Source: Vogesella oryzae (GTDB lineage Bacteria; Pseudomonadota; Gammaproteobacteria; Burkholderiales; Chromobacteriaceae). Taken from it: 64,000 nucleotides of DNA. Position numbers and translations under genes: made by a program. The stretch is from positions 82,201 to 146,200 of the forward strand of contig NZ_CADEPL010000005.1 of the NCBI RefSeq assembly GCF_902829295.1. Reading direction: 5' to 3'. This document shows positions 9,164 to 18,193 of this stretch, piece by piece. The notes under the pieces were generated by a model, which saw only the letters and a program-made list of their open reading frames with translations, searched no databases and was not told where the DNA came from. The number at the start of each line of letters is the position of its first letter. The stretch's first letter is position 1.

Positions 9164-10192
9164 TTACTTGGCGTGACGGATACGCGGGTTGGCGATGCCG
9201 TACAGGATGTCGACGATGAAGTTGGTGACGATCACCAGCGTAGCCACGATCAGGATGCCGTTCTGCACCACCGGATAGTCGCGGCGGCCGATAGCCTCGA
9301 TCAGCCACTTGCCGATACCGGGCCAGGAAAAGATGGTCTCGGTCAGCACGGCGCCGCCCATCAGCGTGCCGACTTGCAGGCCGATCACGGTCAGTACCGG
9401 AATCAGCGCATTGCGCAGGGTATGGATGAAGATCACGCGCGCCGGCGACAGACCCTTGGCGCGCGCAGTACGCACATAGTCTTCACGCAGCACCTCCAGC
9501 ATCGAGGAACGGGTCATCCGTGCGATCACCGCCAGCGGAATGGTGCCCAGCACGATGGCCGGCAGGATCAGGTGCATGATGGCGTCTTTGAAGGCACCGG
9601 CATTCAGCTCCGGATCGGCGATCTGGGCACGCCAGGCATCGATCAGCATGAAGCCGGTATCGGGGGCGATGTCATATTGCAGGTCGATGCGACCGGACAC
9701 CGGGGTCCAGCCGAGATAGACCGAGAACAGCATCACCGCCAGCAGACCCCATACGAAGATGGGCATCGAGAAGCCGGTGAGCGAAACCCCCATCACGCCG
9801 TGATCGAAGATCGAACCGCGCTTGATGGCGGCAACCACCCCGGCCAGCAAGCCGACAACGGTGGCAAATACCAGCGCGCACAGCGCCAGCTCCAGCGTGG
9901 CCGGGAACAGGGTAGTGAACTCTTTCCACACGCTTTCCTGGGTCTTGAGCGAGGCGCCCAGATCGCCATGGAACAGCTTGCCGATGTAATCGAAGTACTG
10001 CACGTACAGCGGCTGGTCGAGACCCAGGCGCTTCATGGCAGCGGCGTGCATCACCGGATCGAGCGAGCGTTCGCCCACCATTACCTCGATCGGATCGCCG
10101 GGAATCATGCGGATCAGCGCAAAAGTCAGCAGCGTGATGCCAAAGAAGGTCGGAATGAGTACACCCAACCGGCGCAAAATGAATGCGAACAT
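9164..10192 (-). CDS. dppB: Dipeptide ABC transporter permease DppB
   Basis: Inner-membrane permease subunit of 342 residues beginning MFAFILRRLGVLIPTFFGIT, with the usual large first periplasmic loop (GDPIEVMVGERS, MKRLGLDQPLYVQYFDY) and the EAA coupling motif (MLEVLREDYVRTARAKGL). Six membrane helices can be followed. It lies 13 bases before dppC. It is separated from dppA by a 338-base gap with a strong hairpin, an arrangement that usually lets the binding protein be made in excess over the membrane subunits. Confidence 0.93.
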   Translation of the reverse strand: MFAFILRRLGVLIPTFFGITLLTFALIRMIPGDPIEVMVGERSLDPVMHAAAMKRLGLDQPLYVQYFDYIGKLFHGDLGASLKTQESVWKEFTTLFPATLELALCALVFATVVGLLAGVVAAIKRGSIFDHGVMGVSLTGFSMPIFVWGLLAVMLFSVYLGWTPVSGRIDLQYDIAPDTGFMLIDAWRAQIADPELNAGAFKDAIMHLILPAIVLGTIPLAVIARMTRSSMLEVLREDYVRTARAKGLSPARVIFIHTLRNALIPVLTVIGLQVGTLMGGAVLTETIFSWPGIGKWLIEAIGRRDYPVVQNGILIVATLVIVTNFIVDILYGIANPRIRHAK

Positions 10193-10383
10193 AAGATACG
10201 TCTCCCGTGCATGCCGCTTGTGACGACACGACGTGTGCTACTAGAACGGAGAGCGCAAGGAAAGCGTGCCAGACACGCGAGGGGGAGGCGCCGGGCGACT
10301 GGTTGCATCTGAACCACCCACCTATACCAGCTGCAAGGCCGCCACGGCAGAACGCACTTTAGCGATGACCTTCGCTGGTAGCC

Positions 10384-10397
10384 TTGACCCAGGTCAA
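10384..10397. promoter_or_regulatory. Palindrome TTGACCCAGGTCAA, possible CRP/FNR-family site
   Basis: Perfect 6-bp arms around CA. It differs from the FNR consensus TTGAT-N4-ATCAA by one base in each half. A weak -10 (TAAAGT, 10361-10356 on the minus strand) sits about 30 bases from its centre, the spacing of a class II activator site for dppB. Tentative. Confidence 0.3.
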
Positions 10398-10460
10398 CGC
10401 TGTCGCTTGCCGCAACCGCGCCGACTTTCCTTTTGCATAACCTGATAGCCAATCAGCAAA

Positions 10461-10488
10461 CAAGGAGGGGCCGATGGCGCCCTCCTTG
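10461..10488 (-). terminator. Hairpin after dppA, partial terminator
   Basis: CAAGGAGGG and CCCTCCTTG form a 9-bp stem 43 bases past the dppA stop; on the minus strand it is followed by TTTGCTG, a weak U-tract. It probably reduces read-through into dppB or protects the dppA message end. Confidence 0.65.
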
Positions 10489-10530
10489 TCCATAAGTACG
10501 GGGCGAACCCCGCGCTTCTTCAGTTACCGC

Positions 10531-12123
10531 TTACTTAACGCTTACGCCTTCGAAGGAGTAATCGCCGAACGGGCTGATCTTGAAGCCGTTAACTTCCTTG
10601 CGCATCGGCTGGTTTACAGTCGAGTGGGCAATGGTCGACCACGGCAGATCTTTCTTGAAGATTTCCTGAGCCTTCATGTACAGCGCAGTGCGCTCTTTCA
10701 TGTCGGTGCTCTTGCGTGCCTTCAGGACTGCGGCATCGAAGTCCTTGCTGCAGTAACGGGCATAGTTGGAGCCACCTACGGCTTCGCAAGTCAGCAGCAC
10801 GCCCAGGAAGTTATCCGGGCTGGCATAGTCGCCGGTCCAGCCGATCAGGCCGGTGTCGTGTTCGCCGTTCTTCATGCGCTTCAGGTACTCACCCCATTCG
10901 TAGGTGGTGATCTTGGCTTTCACGCCGATCTTGGCCCAGTCGGACTGGATCATTTCGGCCATCAGCTTGGCGTTCGGGTTGTACGGACGCTGTACCGGCA
11001 TCGCCCACAGGGTGATCTCGAAGCCGTTCGGATAGCCGGCCTTGGCCAGCAGGGCCTTGGCTTTGGCGATGTCCATCGGGGCGTTACGCAGCTTGTTGTT
11101 GTAGGACCACAGCGAAGCCGGGAACGGGTTGGCCGCTTCCTGGCCCTGACCCTGGTATACCGCGTCGATGATGGCCTTGCGGTTGATCGCCATGTCCAGT
11201 GCCTGACGCACTTCCAGCTTCTTCAGCATCGGCTTTTCAACGTTGTACGACAGGTAGCCGATGTTGAAGCCCGGAGCGGTAGTCACTTTCAGTGCCGGGT
11301 CAGCTTTCATGCTGGCCAGATCCTGCGGTTTCGGATAGGACATGATGTGGCATTCGCCGGCCTTCATCTTCTGCGCACGTACCGAGGCGTCGGTAGTGAT
11401 CGCGAAGATCAGGTTGTCGACTTTAACCGCACCCTTGCGCCAGTAGTCCTTGTTGGCCTTGTAGCGGATCTGCGCATCTTTCTGGTAGCGCACGAATACG
11501 AACGGACCGGTACCGATCGGCTGCTGGTTGATCATGGAGGCTTTGCCTTCCTTCAGCAGCTTGTCGGCGTATTCAGCGGACTGCACCGAAGCGAACGGCA
11601 TGGCGATCTTGGCCAGCAGGTCGGCGTCCGGGTCTTTCAGGATGAACTTGACGGTATTGGCGTCAACTTTTTCCACCTTCACGATGTTGGCATCGAGACC
11701 GGTATCGGAGGCGTACGGGAATTCTGCCGGGTAGGCTTTGTTGAACGGGAAGTTCTTGTCGATCATGCGGGTGAAGGTGAACACCACGTCATCGGCACCA
11801 AACTCGCGGCTCGGCTTGAAGTAGTCGGTGGTATGGAACTTCACGCCCTTGCGCAGCTTGAAGGTGTATTCCTTGCCATCCGGAGAGATGGTCCAGGACT
11901 CGGCCAGACCCGGAATGGTGCGGGTGGAACCTTTTTCGAACTCGACCAGTCGGTTGAACATGGCATGGCCGGCAGCGTCAAACGTGGTACCACCGGTGTA
12001 CTGCGCGGAGTCAAAGCCTTCCGGGCTGGCTTCGGAACAGTAAATCAGGGTGCCCGCGGCGTGGGCGGCAGTTGCTGCAACGGTCAGACCGGCAGCAAAC
12101 AGCAGATGCTTGGCTACTTGCAT
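10531..12123 (-). CDS. dppA: Periplasmic dipeptide-binding protein DppA
   Basis: Solute-binding protein (530 residues, SBP family 5) that delivers dipeptides to DppBC and can act with heme or chemotaxis systems in relatives. The signal peptide runs MQVAKHLLFAAGL to AHA-A, and the mature protein starts GTLIYCSEASPEGFDSAQYT, the DppA-like N-terminus with the conserved cysteine. The start at 12123 has AGGGA at suitable distance; the in-frame ATG nine bases upstream (12132) is too close to it. First gene of dppABCDF; a LysR gene is transcribed divergently from the 400-base upstream region. Confidence 0.93.
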   Translation of the reverse strand: MQVAKHLLFAAGLTVAATAAHAAGTLIYCSEASPEGFDSAQYTGGTTFDAAGHAMFNRLVEFEKGSTRTIPGLAESWTISPDGKEYTFKLRKGVKFHTTDYFKPSREFGADDVVFTFTRMIDKNFPFNKAYPAEFPYASDTGLDANIVKVEKVDANTVKFILKDPDADLLAKIAMPFASVQSAEYADKLLKEGKASMINQQPIGTGPFVFVRYQKDAQIRYKANKDYWRKGAVKVDNLIFAITTDASVRAQKMKAGECHIMSYPKPQDLASMKADPALKVTTAPGFNIGYLSYNVEKPMLKKLEVRQALDMAINRKAIIDAVYQGQGQEAANPFPASLWSYNNKLRNAPMDIAKAKALLAKAGYPNGFEITLWAMPVQRPYNPNAKLMAEMIQSDWAKIGVKAKITTYEWGEYLKRMKNGEHDTGLIGWTGDYASPDNFLGVLLTCEAVGGSNYARYCSKDFDAAVLKARKSTDMKERTALYMKAQEIFKKDLPWSTIAHSTVNQPMRKEVNGFKISPFGDYSFEGVSVK

Positions 12124-12526
12124 GTTTCTCATTTCCCTATTTCTATTTTTGAAGAAGTGATACCTGGCATTGCCACATAAACAATGCAAAAGGCGTACCG
12201 GATTTTGTTAGCCCCGGACAAATGCATTATGGAACGCAGGCGGCTGATCACAAGTAATTAGCTGCCATTTTGTTGTGCCATGCATTTATCACTGTGCATT
12301 TATGTTTCTGGGGCCGCGTGGCGGCAGTTTGCACTCCCTGCATGCTCCCTCATGCACGGGGCCGGGCTCCGGTGCCCAGTCGGACACCTTCCAGGGCCGA
12401 TGGCGGCCGAGTATTTCACAAGCCTCGCTATCACATCCACTAAATAAAATTGATGTTCTATGTGATTTTGTTATAGGGTTGACGCATCGTTTTCCATGTC
12501 GGCCAACCGCGCCGCCACAAATAAAA
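12124..12526. promoter_or_regulatory. Divergent dppA/lysR control region (403 bp)
   Basis: No gene is seen here. AT-rich stretches lie at 12180-12310 and 12425-12480. TGCATTTAT occurs twice (12281 and 12295, 14 bases apart) with a related TGCATTATG at 12222, which could be a repeated protein-binding element. The divergent arrangement suggests that the LysR protein binds in this region, but I cannot identify a T-N11-A site with confidence. Confidence 0.45.
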
Positions 12527-13453
12527 ATGATTCGTTTTAGACAGATCGAGGCATTTCGTTGCCTGATGAGCTGCGGCACGACGGTTGCCGCCGCACGCCG
12601 CATGCACATCACACAGCCTGCCATCAGCCGCCTGATCAGCGATCTGGAGGAAGACCTTGGTTTCCGGCTGTTCAACCGCACCAAAGGCCGCATGGAGCCA
12701 ACGACGGCCGCCATCCGCTTCCAGCGCGCGGTCGAGGAGAACTTTCTCGGCCTGGAGCGCCTGCGTCAGGCCGCAGACACCATCCGCGCCGAGGAAAACG
12801 AAGGGTTGGCCATTGCCTGCATGCCTGTCCTTTCGACCAGCCTGCTGCCGCACATCCTCAAAGAGTTCTTTGCCTTGCGCCCCGATGTCCCCGTCAAGAT
12901 CGATACCGTTGGCAACGCCGAAGTCATGGTAAAGCTGCAGGATCTGAAGGTAGACGTCGCCCTGAGCCTGAGCATTCCGGCCATTGCCGGCATCGAAGTC
13001 GAACCGCTGCTGGAAGCCCCCGTGCTGTGCGCCATGCGCGCCGATCACCCGTTGGCCGCCCGCGAGGTCATCACCCCGCAGGATCTCGCCCACGAAACCG
13101 TCATCGGCTGGATGCCCAATTACCCGCTCAGCCAGAACCAGGAAGCCAAGTACTTCGGCCATGCCGGTGTGCATCCGCACTACACCATCCGCACCCACAC
13201 CTCACATACCCGCTACGCGATGGTGGCACACGGTTTTGGCGTGTCTATCGTCGAACCGTTCGCTTCCGAGCTATGGCAACACCAGGGTGTTATCACTCGC
13301 CCCTTTGTCACCGACACCTGTCACAGCTATGTGCTCGCCTACCCGTCCAGCGGCAGCCGTTCGGCCATCCTGCAGGACTTCCGCCGTGCCACCCTGAGCG
13401 TGGTAAACGACAAGCAATTGCTGCCGTGGGCGACTGCACTGACGCAGGAGTAA
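12527..13453 (+). CDS. LysR-family transcriptional regulator
   Basis: A 308-residue LysR regulator: N-terminal winged helix-turn-helix (FRQIEAFRCLMSCGTTVAAA, HITQPAISRLISDLEEDLGF) followed by a periplasmic-binding-like effector domain from about residue 90. The ATG at 12527 gives the canonical LysR N-terminus MIRFRQIEAF; there is no strong ribosome site, but upstream in-frame starts give an unrelated extension. Placement divergent from dppA suggests control of peptide uptake. The effector is unknown. Confidence 0.88.
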   Translation: MIRFRQIEAFRCLMSCGTTVAAARRMHITQPAISRLISDLEEDLGFRLFNRTKGRMEPTTAAIRFQRAVEENFLGLERLRQAADTIRAEENEGLAIACMPVLSTSLLPHILKEFFALRPDVPVKIDTVGNAEVMVKLQDLKVDVALSLSIPAIAGIEVEPLLEAPVLCAMRADHPLAAREVITPQDLAHETVIGWMPNYPLSQNQEAKYFGHAGVHPHYTIRTHTSHTRYAMVAHGFGVSIVEPFASELWQHQGVITRPFVTDTCHSYVLAYPSSGSRSAILQDFRRATLSVVNDKQLLPWATALTQE

Positions 13454-13469
13454 GAGCCCGGCCGCATGA

Positions 13470-13499
13470 CAACAAGGGCGCCTACTGGCGCCCTTGTTG
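13470..13499. terminator. Bidirectional terminator between lysR and the FabH-like gene
   Basis: CAACAAGGGCGCC pairs perfectly with GGCGCCCTTGTTG around TACT. It sits between two convergent genes and could end both transcripts. Confidence 0.75.
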
Positions 13500-13511
13500 C
13501 AGTCAGTCCAT

Positions 13512-14633
13512 TCAGCGCTTGCGGACGATCACGCTACCAACCGAGTAGCCGGCCCCGAACGACGACAGCACGCCGATGTCGCCAGCGGCCATATCGGCAT
13601 GATGCAGATGGAAGGCGATCACCGAACCGGCTGAACTGGTATTGGCGTAGCGGTCCAGAATCACCGGCGCTTCCAGAGTATCGGCATCACGTCCCAGCAC
13701 ACGGCGGGCGATCAGCTGGTTCATGCTGAGGTTGGCCTGATGCAGCCAGAAGCGCTTTACCCCGGCCGGCTGGATGTCCTTACTGTCCAGGTGCGTCACG
13801 ATGTGCTCACCCACCATCGGACATACCTCTTTAAATACTTTGCGCCCCTGCTGCACAAACAGCTTGTCGAGCGCACCGCTGCCGCTCTCGTCGCAGCGAT
13901 TGAGGAAGCCGAAATTGTTGCGGATATTGTTGGAGAACACGGTCGCCAGCTTGCAGCCCAGCACCTCGAACACGTTGGCCGCAGTCGCCGTGTCGGCACG
14001 CTCCAGCACCACCGCGGTGCAGGCATCGCCAAAAATGAAGTGGCTATCGCGATCGCGGAAGTTCAGATGCGCCGAGCAGACTTCCGGATTCACCATCAGC
14101 ACCGCGCGTGCCTGACCGCTGGCAATGGCGTTGACGGCGGTCTGGATGCCGAAAGTCGCCGACGAGCAGGCCACATTCATGTCGAAGGCAAAACCGTTGA
14201 TCCCCAGCGCCTGCTGCACTTCAATGGACAGCGCCGGATACGGGCGCGGCATATTGGAAGCCGCCGCAATCACCATATCGATGTCGGCAGCCGTCTTGCC
14301 GGCTGCGGCTAGCGCGTCGCGCGCAGCAGCCACCGCCATCTCGGCCGGCACCGACAACTCGTCGTTGCTGCGCTCCGGCAGATACGGCGTCATGCGCTGC
14401 GGGTCCAGCACGCCGCTGGCATCCATCAGATAGCGCTGCTTGATACCGGACGCCTTTTCAATGAATTCCGCACTGGACTCCTGTAGCGGCGCCAATTCAC
14501 CGGCGGCAATAGCCGTAGCGTGCTGCTGGTTGTAGTCGTTCACATAAGCGTTGAACGCCGTTACCAGCGCCTCGTTGCTAACGGCATGGGGCGGCGTAAA
14601 CAGGCCGCTGCCGCTGATCACCACATCTTGCAT
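13512..14633 (-). CDS. Beta-ketoacyl-ACP synthase III-like condensing enzyme
   Basis: A 373-residue thiolase-fold enzyme of the FabH type. The catalytic triad is intact: Cys156 in NVACSSATFG, His298 in LHQAN and Asn331 in ANTSSAG. It is about 50 residues longer than housekeeping FabH because of an insertion after residue 25 (AFNAYVNDYNQQHATAIAAG), a form seen in several proteobacteria beside the standard enzyme. It should condense an acyl-CoA or acyl-ACP starter with malonyl-ACP; the starter is not predictable. AAGGAAACAACC precedes the ATG. It stands alone, convergent with the LysR gene, with a TetR-type operator-like palindrome 45 bases upstream. Confidence 0.85.
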   Translation of the reverse strand: MQDVVISGSGLFTPPHAVSNEALVTAFNAYVNDYNQQHATAIAAGELAPLQESSAEFIEKASGIKQRYLMDASGVLDPQRMTPYLPERSNDELSVPAEMAVAAARDALAAAGKTAADIDMVIAAASNMPRPYPALSIEVQQALGINGFAFDMNVACSSATFGIQTAVNAIASGQARAVLMVNPEVCSAHLNFRDRDSHFIFGDACTAVVLERADTATAANVFEVLGCKLATVFSNNIRNNFGFLNRCDESGSGALDKLFVQQGRKVFKEVCPMVGEHIVTHLDSKDIQPAGVKRFWLHQANLSMNQLIARRVLGRDADTLEAPVILDRYANTSSAGSVIAFHLHHADMAAGDIGVLSSFGAGYSVGSVIVRKR

Positions 14634-14677
14634 GGTTGTTTCCTTCGTTCTGTCGGGCAGCTTGGCCCACCATCAAT

Positions 14678-14691
14678 CAAACAATTGTTTG
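14678..14691. promoter_or_regulatory. Operator-like palindrome CAAACAATTGTTTG (PsrA-type)
   Basis: A perfect 14-bp palindrome 45 bases upstream of the FabH-like gene. It fits the [G/C]AAAC-N2-4-GTTT[G/C] consensus reported for the fatty-acid-responsive TetR regulator PsrA of Pseudomonas. The match to a lipid regulator upstream of a fatty-acid gene makes this plausible; no psrA is in the window. Confidence 0.55.
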
Positions 14692-14912
14692 CCCAATGAT
14701 ACACCATGCCATCACCGCACCAGCGACTCACATCCCGGCAATGGAAAAAACACTGCCAAGCTCGCGGATTTACAGGTAAAATCCCGGCTTCGCCGCAGCC
14801 CTGCCCCGAACCGGCACCGGATCAGCCGTCCGGACTACGCCAAGCGCAGGATTCCCCCTTGCCGGCCACGCCTTTATCTTTGCCGCCATTCATACCGGAC
14901 TCCCCGCACGCA

Positions 14913-14945
14913 ATAGTTGACTAAATTACTCGGAATTAGGATAAT
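14913..14945 (+). promoter_or_regulatory. iscR promoter with overlapping IscR type 1 operator
   Basis: TTGACT (14917-14922) and GATAAT (14940-14945) are separated by exactly 17 bases. The 25 bases from 14913 fit the IscR type 1 consensus of E. coli (ATASYYGACT, AT-rich centre, AGTCRRSTAT) closely in the left half (ATAGTTGACT) and partly in the right (ACTCGGAATT). Bound holo-IscR would cover the -35 element, giving negative feedback. Confidence 0.8.
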
Positions 14946-14973
14946 CCGGTCAACCACTCTGGGAGCCTACACC

Positions 14974-15465
14974 ATGCGCCTCACCACCAAAGGACGCTTT
15001 GCCGTCACCGCCATGCTGGATCTCGCCCTGCGCGAAACCGGCGGACCGGTAACGCTGGCCGGCATCAGCGAGCGCCAGGGCATTTCGCTGTCCTACCTGG
15101 AACAGCTGTTCGGCAAACTGCGCCGTGCGCAGCTGGTTGAAAGCGTGCGCGGACCGGGCGGCGGTTACACCCTGGCCCGTACCGTGGCCGAGATTTCCGT
15201 CGCGGACATCATTGTTGCCGTGGATGAACCGGTAGACGCCACCCAGTGCGGCGGCCGCGAGAATTGCCACGACAACCACCGCTGCATGACCCACGACCTG
15301 TGGACCAGCCTTAACGCCACCATCTTCGACTACCTGTCCAAGATCAGCCTGGCCAGCCTGGTAGACAACCAGAAGGCAAAAGACACCAGCGTCGTACAAG
15401 ATCAACGCACCCTGCGCCGCACAGCCGCCTGTAGCGACGCCATCGCCGGCAGCAACGCTGCCTGA
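14974..15465 (+). CDS. iscR: Iron-sulfur cluster regulator IscR
   Basis: Rrf2-family repressor (163 residues) that senses the [2Fe-2S] supply. The winged helix is at residues 1-65 ([43 protein letters not shown]), and the ligands Cys92, Cys98, Cys104 and His107 sit at the same numbers as in E. coli IscR. The ATG at 14974 has GGGAG eight bases upstream. First gene of the isc operon; the operator over its own promoter indicates autorepression when clusters are plentiful. Confidence 0.96.
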   Translation: MRLTTKGRFAVTAMLDLALRETGGPVTLAGISERQGISLSYLEQLFGKLRRAQLVESVRGPGGGYTLARTVAEISVADIIVAVDEPVDATQCGGRENCHDNHRCMTHDLWTSLNATIFDYLSKISLASLVDNQKAKDTSVVQDQRTLRRTAACSDAIAGSNAA

Positions 15466-15488
15466 CGCGACTACGTGGAGAACCCGTA

Positions 15489-16706
15489 ATGAGCGAGCTT
15501 AAGCACCCGATCTACCTTGACTACTCCGCCACCACCCCGGTTGACCCGCGCGTGGCCGAAGTAATGATCCCGTACCTGACCGAACAGTTCGGCAACCCGG
15601 CCTCCCGCAGCCACAGCTACGGCTGGGTGGCGGAAGAAGCCGTGGAAAACGCCCGCGCCGACGTTGCCCAGCTGGTGAACTGTGATCCCAAGGAGATCGT
15701 GTGGACCTCCGGTGCCACCGAATCCAACAACCTGGCGCTGAAAGGCGCAGCCCAGTTCTACAAGAGCAAGGGCAAGCACCTGATCACCCAGCGTACCGAG
15801 CACAAGGCCGTGCTGGACACCATGCGCGAGCTGGAGCGTCAGGGCTTCGAGGTGACTTATCTCGACGTGCAGGAAAACGGGCTGGTAAGCCTGGTCGATT
15901 TCGAAGCCGCGCTGCGCCCGGACACCATCCTGGCCTCCATCATGATGGTGAACAACGAAATCGGCGTGATTCAGCCGATCGCCGAACTGGGCGAACTGTG
16001 CCGCGCCCGTGGCGTGCTGTTCCATGTGGATGCCGCCCAGGCCACCGGCAAGGTGGAGATCGACCTCGACAAGCTCAAGGTTGACCTGATGAGCTTCTCC
16101 GCCCACAAGACCTACGGTCCGAAAGGCATCGGCGCGCTGTACATCCGCCGCAAGCCTCGCGTGCGCCTGGAAGCCCAGATGCACGGTGGCGGCCACGAGC
16201 GCGGTTTCCGCTCCGGCACCCTGGCTACCCACCAGATCGTGGGCATGGGCACCGCCTTCCGTATCGCCCGTGAAGAGATGGCCGCGGAAAACGCCCGCAT
16301 CGGCGCGCTGCGCGACCGCCTGTGGGCCGGCCTGCAGAGCATCGAAGAGGTGTACCTGAACGGCGACATGGAGCAGCGCGTACCGCATAACCTGAACGTG
16401 AGCTTCAACTTCGTCGAGGGCGAAAGCCTGATCATGGCGATCAAGGACCTGGCCGTCTCCTCCGGTTCGGCCTGTACCTCCGCCTCGCTGGAGCCGTCCT
16501 ACGTACTGCGCGCCCTGGGCCGCAACGACGAACTGGCGCACAGCTCGATCCGCTTCTCCATCGGCCGTTTCACCACCGAGCAAGACATCGACTTCGCGGT
16601 CAAGCTGCTGCAGCAGAAGATCGGCAAGCTGCGCGAACTGTCGCCGCTGTGGGAAATGTTCCAGGAAGGCATCGACCTCAACACCATCGAGTGGGCTGCC
16701 CACTAA
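15489..16706 (+). CDS. iscS: Cysteine desulfurase IscS
   Basis: PLP enzyme (405 residues) converting cysteine to alanine and an enzyme persulfide, the sulfur source for IscU, thiolated tRNA and other pathways. The PLP lysine lies in [12 protein letters not shown] (about residue 206) and the mobile active-site cysteine in [16 protein letters not shown] (about 328). Length matches the E. coli enzyme. It follows iscR after 23 bases and GTGGAG precedes the ATG. A hairpin made of two repeat units separates it from iscU. Confidence 0.97.
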   Translation: MSELKHPIYLDYSATTPVDPRVAEVMIPYLTEQFGNPASRSHSYGWVAEEAVENARADVAQLVNCDPKEIVWTSGATESNNLALKGAAQFYKSKGKHLITQRTEHKAVLDTMRELERQGFEVTYLDVQENGLVSLVDFEAALRPDTILASIMMVNNEIGVIQPIAELGELCRARGVLFHVDAAQATGKVEIDLDKLKVDLMSFSAHKTYGPKGIGALYIRRKPRVRLEAQMHGGGHERGFRSGTLATHQIVGMGTAFRIAREEMAAENARIGALRDRLWAGLQSIEEVYLNGDMEQRVPHNLNVSFNFVEGESLIMAIKDLAVSSGSACTSASLEPSYVLRALGRNDELAHSSIRFSIGRFTTEQDIDFAVKLLQQKIGKLRELSPLWEMFQEGIDLNTIEWAAH

Positions 16707-16719
16707 ACCGTTTTGATGA

Positions 16720-16747
16720 TGCGGCCAACATTACAGGGTTGGCCGCA
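16720..16747. repeat. Inverted repeat pair in the iscS-iscU gap
   Basis: TGCGGCCAAC and GTTGGCCGCA, separated by eight bases, form a 10-bp hairpin between iscS and iscU. It may protect or attenuate the downstream message in this operon. Confidence 0.9.
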
Positions 16748-16761
16748 CGCAGGAGAAGATC

Positions 16762-17145
16762 ATGGCTTACAGCGACAAGTTGATGGACCACTACGAAAAC
16801 CCGCGCAACGTGGGCGCTTTCGACAAGGGTGACGAATCGGTTGGTACCGGCATGGTGGGAGCACCGGCCTGTGGCGACGTAATGAAACTGCAGATCAAGG
16901 TCAACGAAGAAGGCGTGATCGAAGACGCCAAGTTCAAGACCTACGGCTGTGGCTCCGCCATTGCCTCCAGCTCGCTGGTGACCGAGTGGGTAAAAGGCAA
17001 ATCGCTGGACGAAGCACTGGCGATCAAGAACACCGAAATCGCCGAAGAACTGGCCTTGCCGCCGGTGAAAATCCACTGCTCGATCCTGGCCGAAGACGCC
17101 ATCAAGGCGGCCGTGGCCGACTACAAGCAGAAGCACGCGAAATGA
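16762..17145 (+). CDS. iscU: Iron-sulfur cluster scaffold IscU
   Basis: Scaffold protein (127 residues) on which [2Fe-2S] clusters are built from IscS sulfur and iron. The ligands are visible: Cys in GAPACGDVM with the following Asp, Cys in TYGCGSAI and Cys in VKIHCSIL, plus the LPPVK motif recognised by HscA. CAGGAG precedes the ATG at 16762. Third gene of the operon. Confidence 0.97.
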   Translation: MAYSDKLMDHYENPRNVGAFDKGDESVGTGMVGAPACGDVMKLQIKVNEEGVIEDAKFKTYGCGSAIASSSLVTEWVKGKSLDEALAIKNTEIAEELALPPVKIHCSILAEDAIKAAVADYKQKHAK

Positions 17146-17191
17146 TTCCACGGCAGGCTCCGGCCTGCCGGTAGCAAGAAGGCAGAAGCAA

Positions 17192-17515
17192 ATGGCAATC
17201 ACGCTTACCGAACGCGCAGCAACCCACGTCAGCAACTTCCTGGCCAAACGCGGCAAGGGTCTGGGTATCCGCCTGGGGGTGAAGACCTCCGGCTGTTCCG
17301 GCATGGCCTACAAGCTGGAGTTCGTTGACATCGCCAGCGACGACGATGTCACCTTCGAAAGCCACGGCGTTACCGTTTTCACCGACGCCAAGAGCCTGGC
17401 CTACATCGACGGCACCGAGCTGGACTACACCAAGGAAGGCTTGAACGAGGGCTTCCAGTTCAACAACCCGAACGTGAAGAACGAGTGCGGTTGCGGCGAA
17501 AGCTTCAACGTCTAA
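17192..17515 (+). CDS. iscA: Iron-sulfur assembly protein IscA
   Basis: A-type carrier (107 residues) thought to transfer or help make [4Fe-4S] clusters. The three conserved cysteines lie in [11 protein letters not shown] and the C-terminal NECGCGESF. It sits between iscU and hscB, as in other betaproteobacteria and enterics, and has the length of the family. Confidence 0.96.
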   Translation: MAITLTERAATHVSNFLAKRGKGLGIRLGVKTSGCSGMAYKLEFVDIASDDDVTFESHGVTVFTDAKSLAYIDGTELDYTKEGLNEGFQFNNPNVKNECGCGESFNV

Positions 17516-17601
17516 GCCCGTTCTGCCCTGCCGGCTTTGCTGCCTCCACGCGGCAGGGCCGGTTTTAGCGTTTTCATCCCCGGTTTTTGCAGAAAGCCCG
17601 C

Positions 17602-18135
17602 ATGTCCGCCGACTTCTCGCAGGATCACTTTGCGCTGTTCCAGCTGCCGCGCCGTTTCCGTATCGATGCGGCCCAGCTGGACAGCGCCTGGCGCACCGCC
17701 GCCGCCGCGGCCCATCCCGACCGCTTTGCCGCCGCCGGCGATGCCGAAAAGCGCGTGGCACTGATGCAGGCTACCCGCATCAATGAAGCCTACCAGACGC
17801 TGAAATCGCCGCTAGCGCGTGCCCGCTACCTGCTGACGCTGGCCGGTGTCGACACTGCCGAAGAAACCAATACCAGCATGCCGCCGGCGTTCCTGATGGC
17901 ACAGATGGAATGGCGCGAGAGCATCGAGGATGCGCGTCACGGCAAGGATGTGGCGGCACTGGAAGCCCTGACCGCGCAGTTGCGCGGCGATGTGAAGGCG
18001 CTGGAAGAAGAGCTGGCCACGGTGCTGGACGATGCGCCGGACCACGCCGCCGCCGCGCTGCTGGTACGCAAGCTGCGCTTTCTGGAAAAACTGGACCAGG
18101 AAATCGGCGACGCCATCGAAGCGTTGCTGTACTGA
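17602..18135 (+). CDS. hscB: Co-chaperone HscB
   Basis: J-domain co-chaperone (177 residues) that brings IscU to HscA. The J domain occupies about residues 1-75 with the HPDRF motif, and the C-terminal helical bundle (about 95-177) binds IscU. The ATG at 17602 starts MSADFSQDHFALF, the usual HscB N-terminus; an upstream TTG (17587) is less likely. A TTGGCCGCGGCCAA palindrome follows the stop codon. Confidence 0.93.
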   Translation: MSADFSQDHFALFQLPRRFRIDAAQLDSAWRTAAAAAHPDRFAAAGDAEKRVALMQATRINEAYQTLKSPLARARYLLTLAGVDTAEETNTSMPPAFLMAQMEWRESIEDARHGKDVAALEALTAQLRGDVKALEEELATVLDDAPDHAAAALLVRKLRFLEKLDQEIGDAIEALLY

Positions 18136-18152
18136 ACCGAACAAACCTCAGC

Positions 18153-18166
18153 TTGGCCGCGGCCAA
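18153..18166. repeat. Tail-to-tail palindrome TTGGCCGCGGCCAA
   Basis: The repeat core in the opposite paired order, between hscB and hscA. This is the only tail-to-tail pair I found. Confidence 0.7.
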
Positions 18167-18193
18167 CCTGAGCACAAAATAAGCTGACCCGAC

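Larger units (their letters stand above)
10193..10530 (-). other. dppA-dppB intergenic region (338 bp)
   Basis: This gap inside the dpp operon holds no convincing gene. It contains a hairpin just after dppA (10461-10488), a TTGACCCAGGTCAA palindrome (10384-10397) and, about 30 bases from it on the minus strand, TAAAGT (10356-10361), which together could form a secondary promoter for dppBCDF. The rest shows no structure I can name. Confidence 0.5.
14634..14973. promoter_or_regulatory. Divergent region between the FabH-like gene and iscR (340 bp)
   Basis: No gene is supported here. The left end carries the CAAACAATTGTTTG palindrome, and the right end carries the iscR promoter and operator, both listed separately. 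The middle (about 14700-14900) is CA-rich with no recognisable element. Confidence 0.5.

Noticed and set aside
12281..12303. Direct repeats TGCATTTAT as a defined LysR operator
   Set aside because: They are short and AT-rich and do not form the dyad expected for LysR; listed only as part of the control region.
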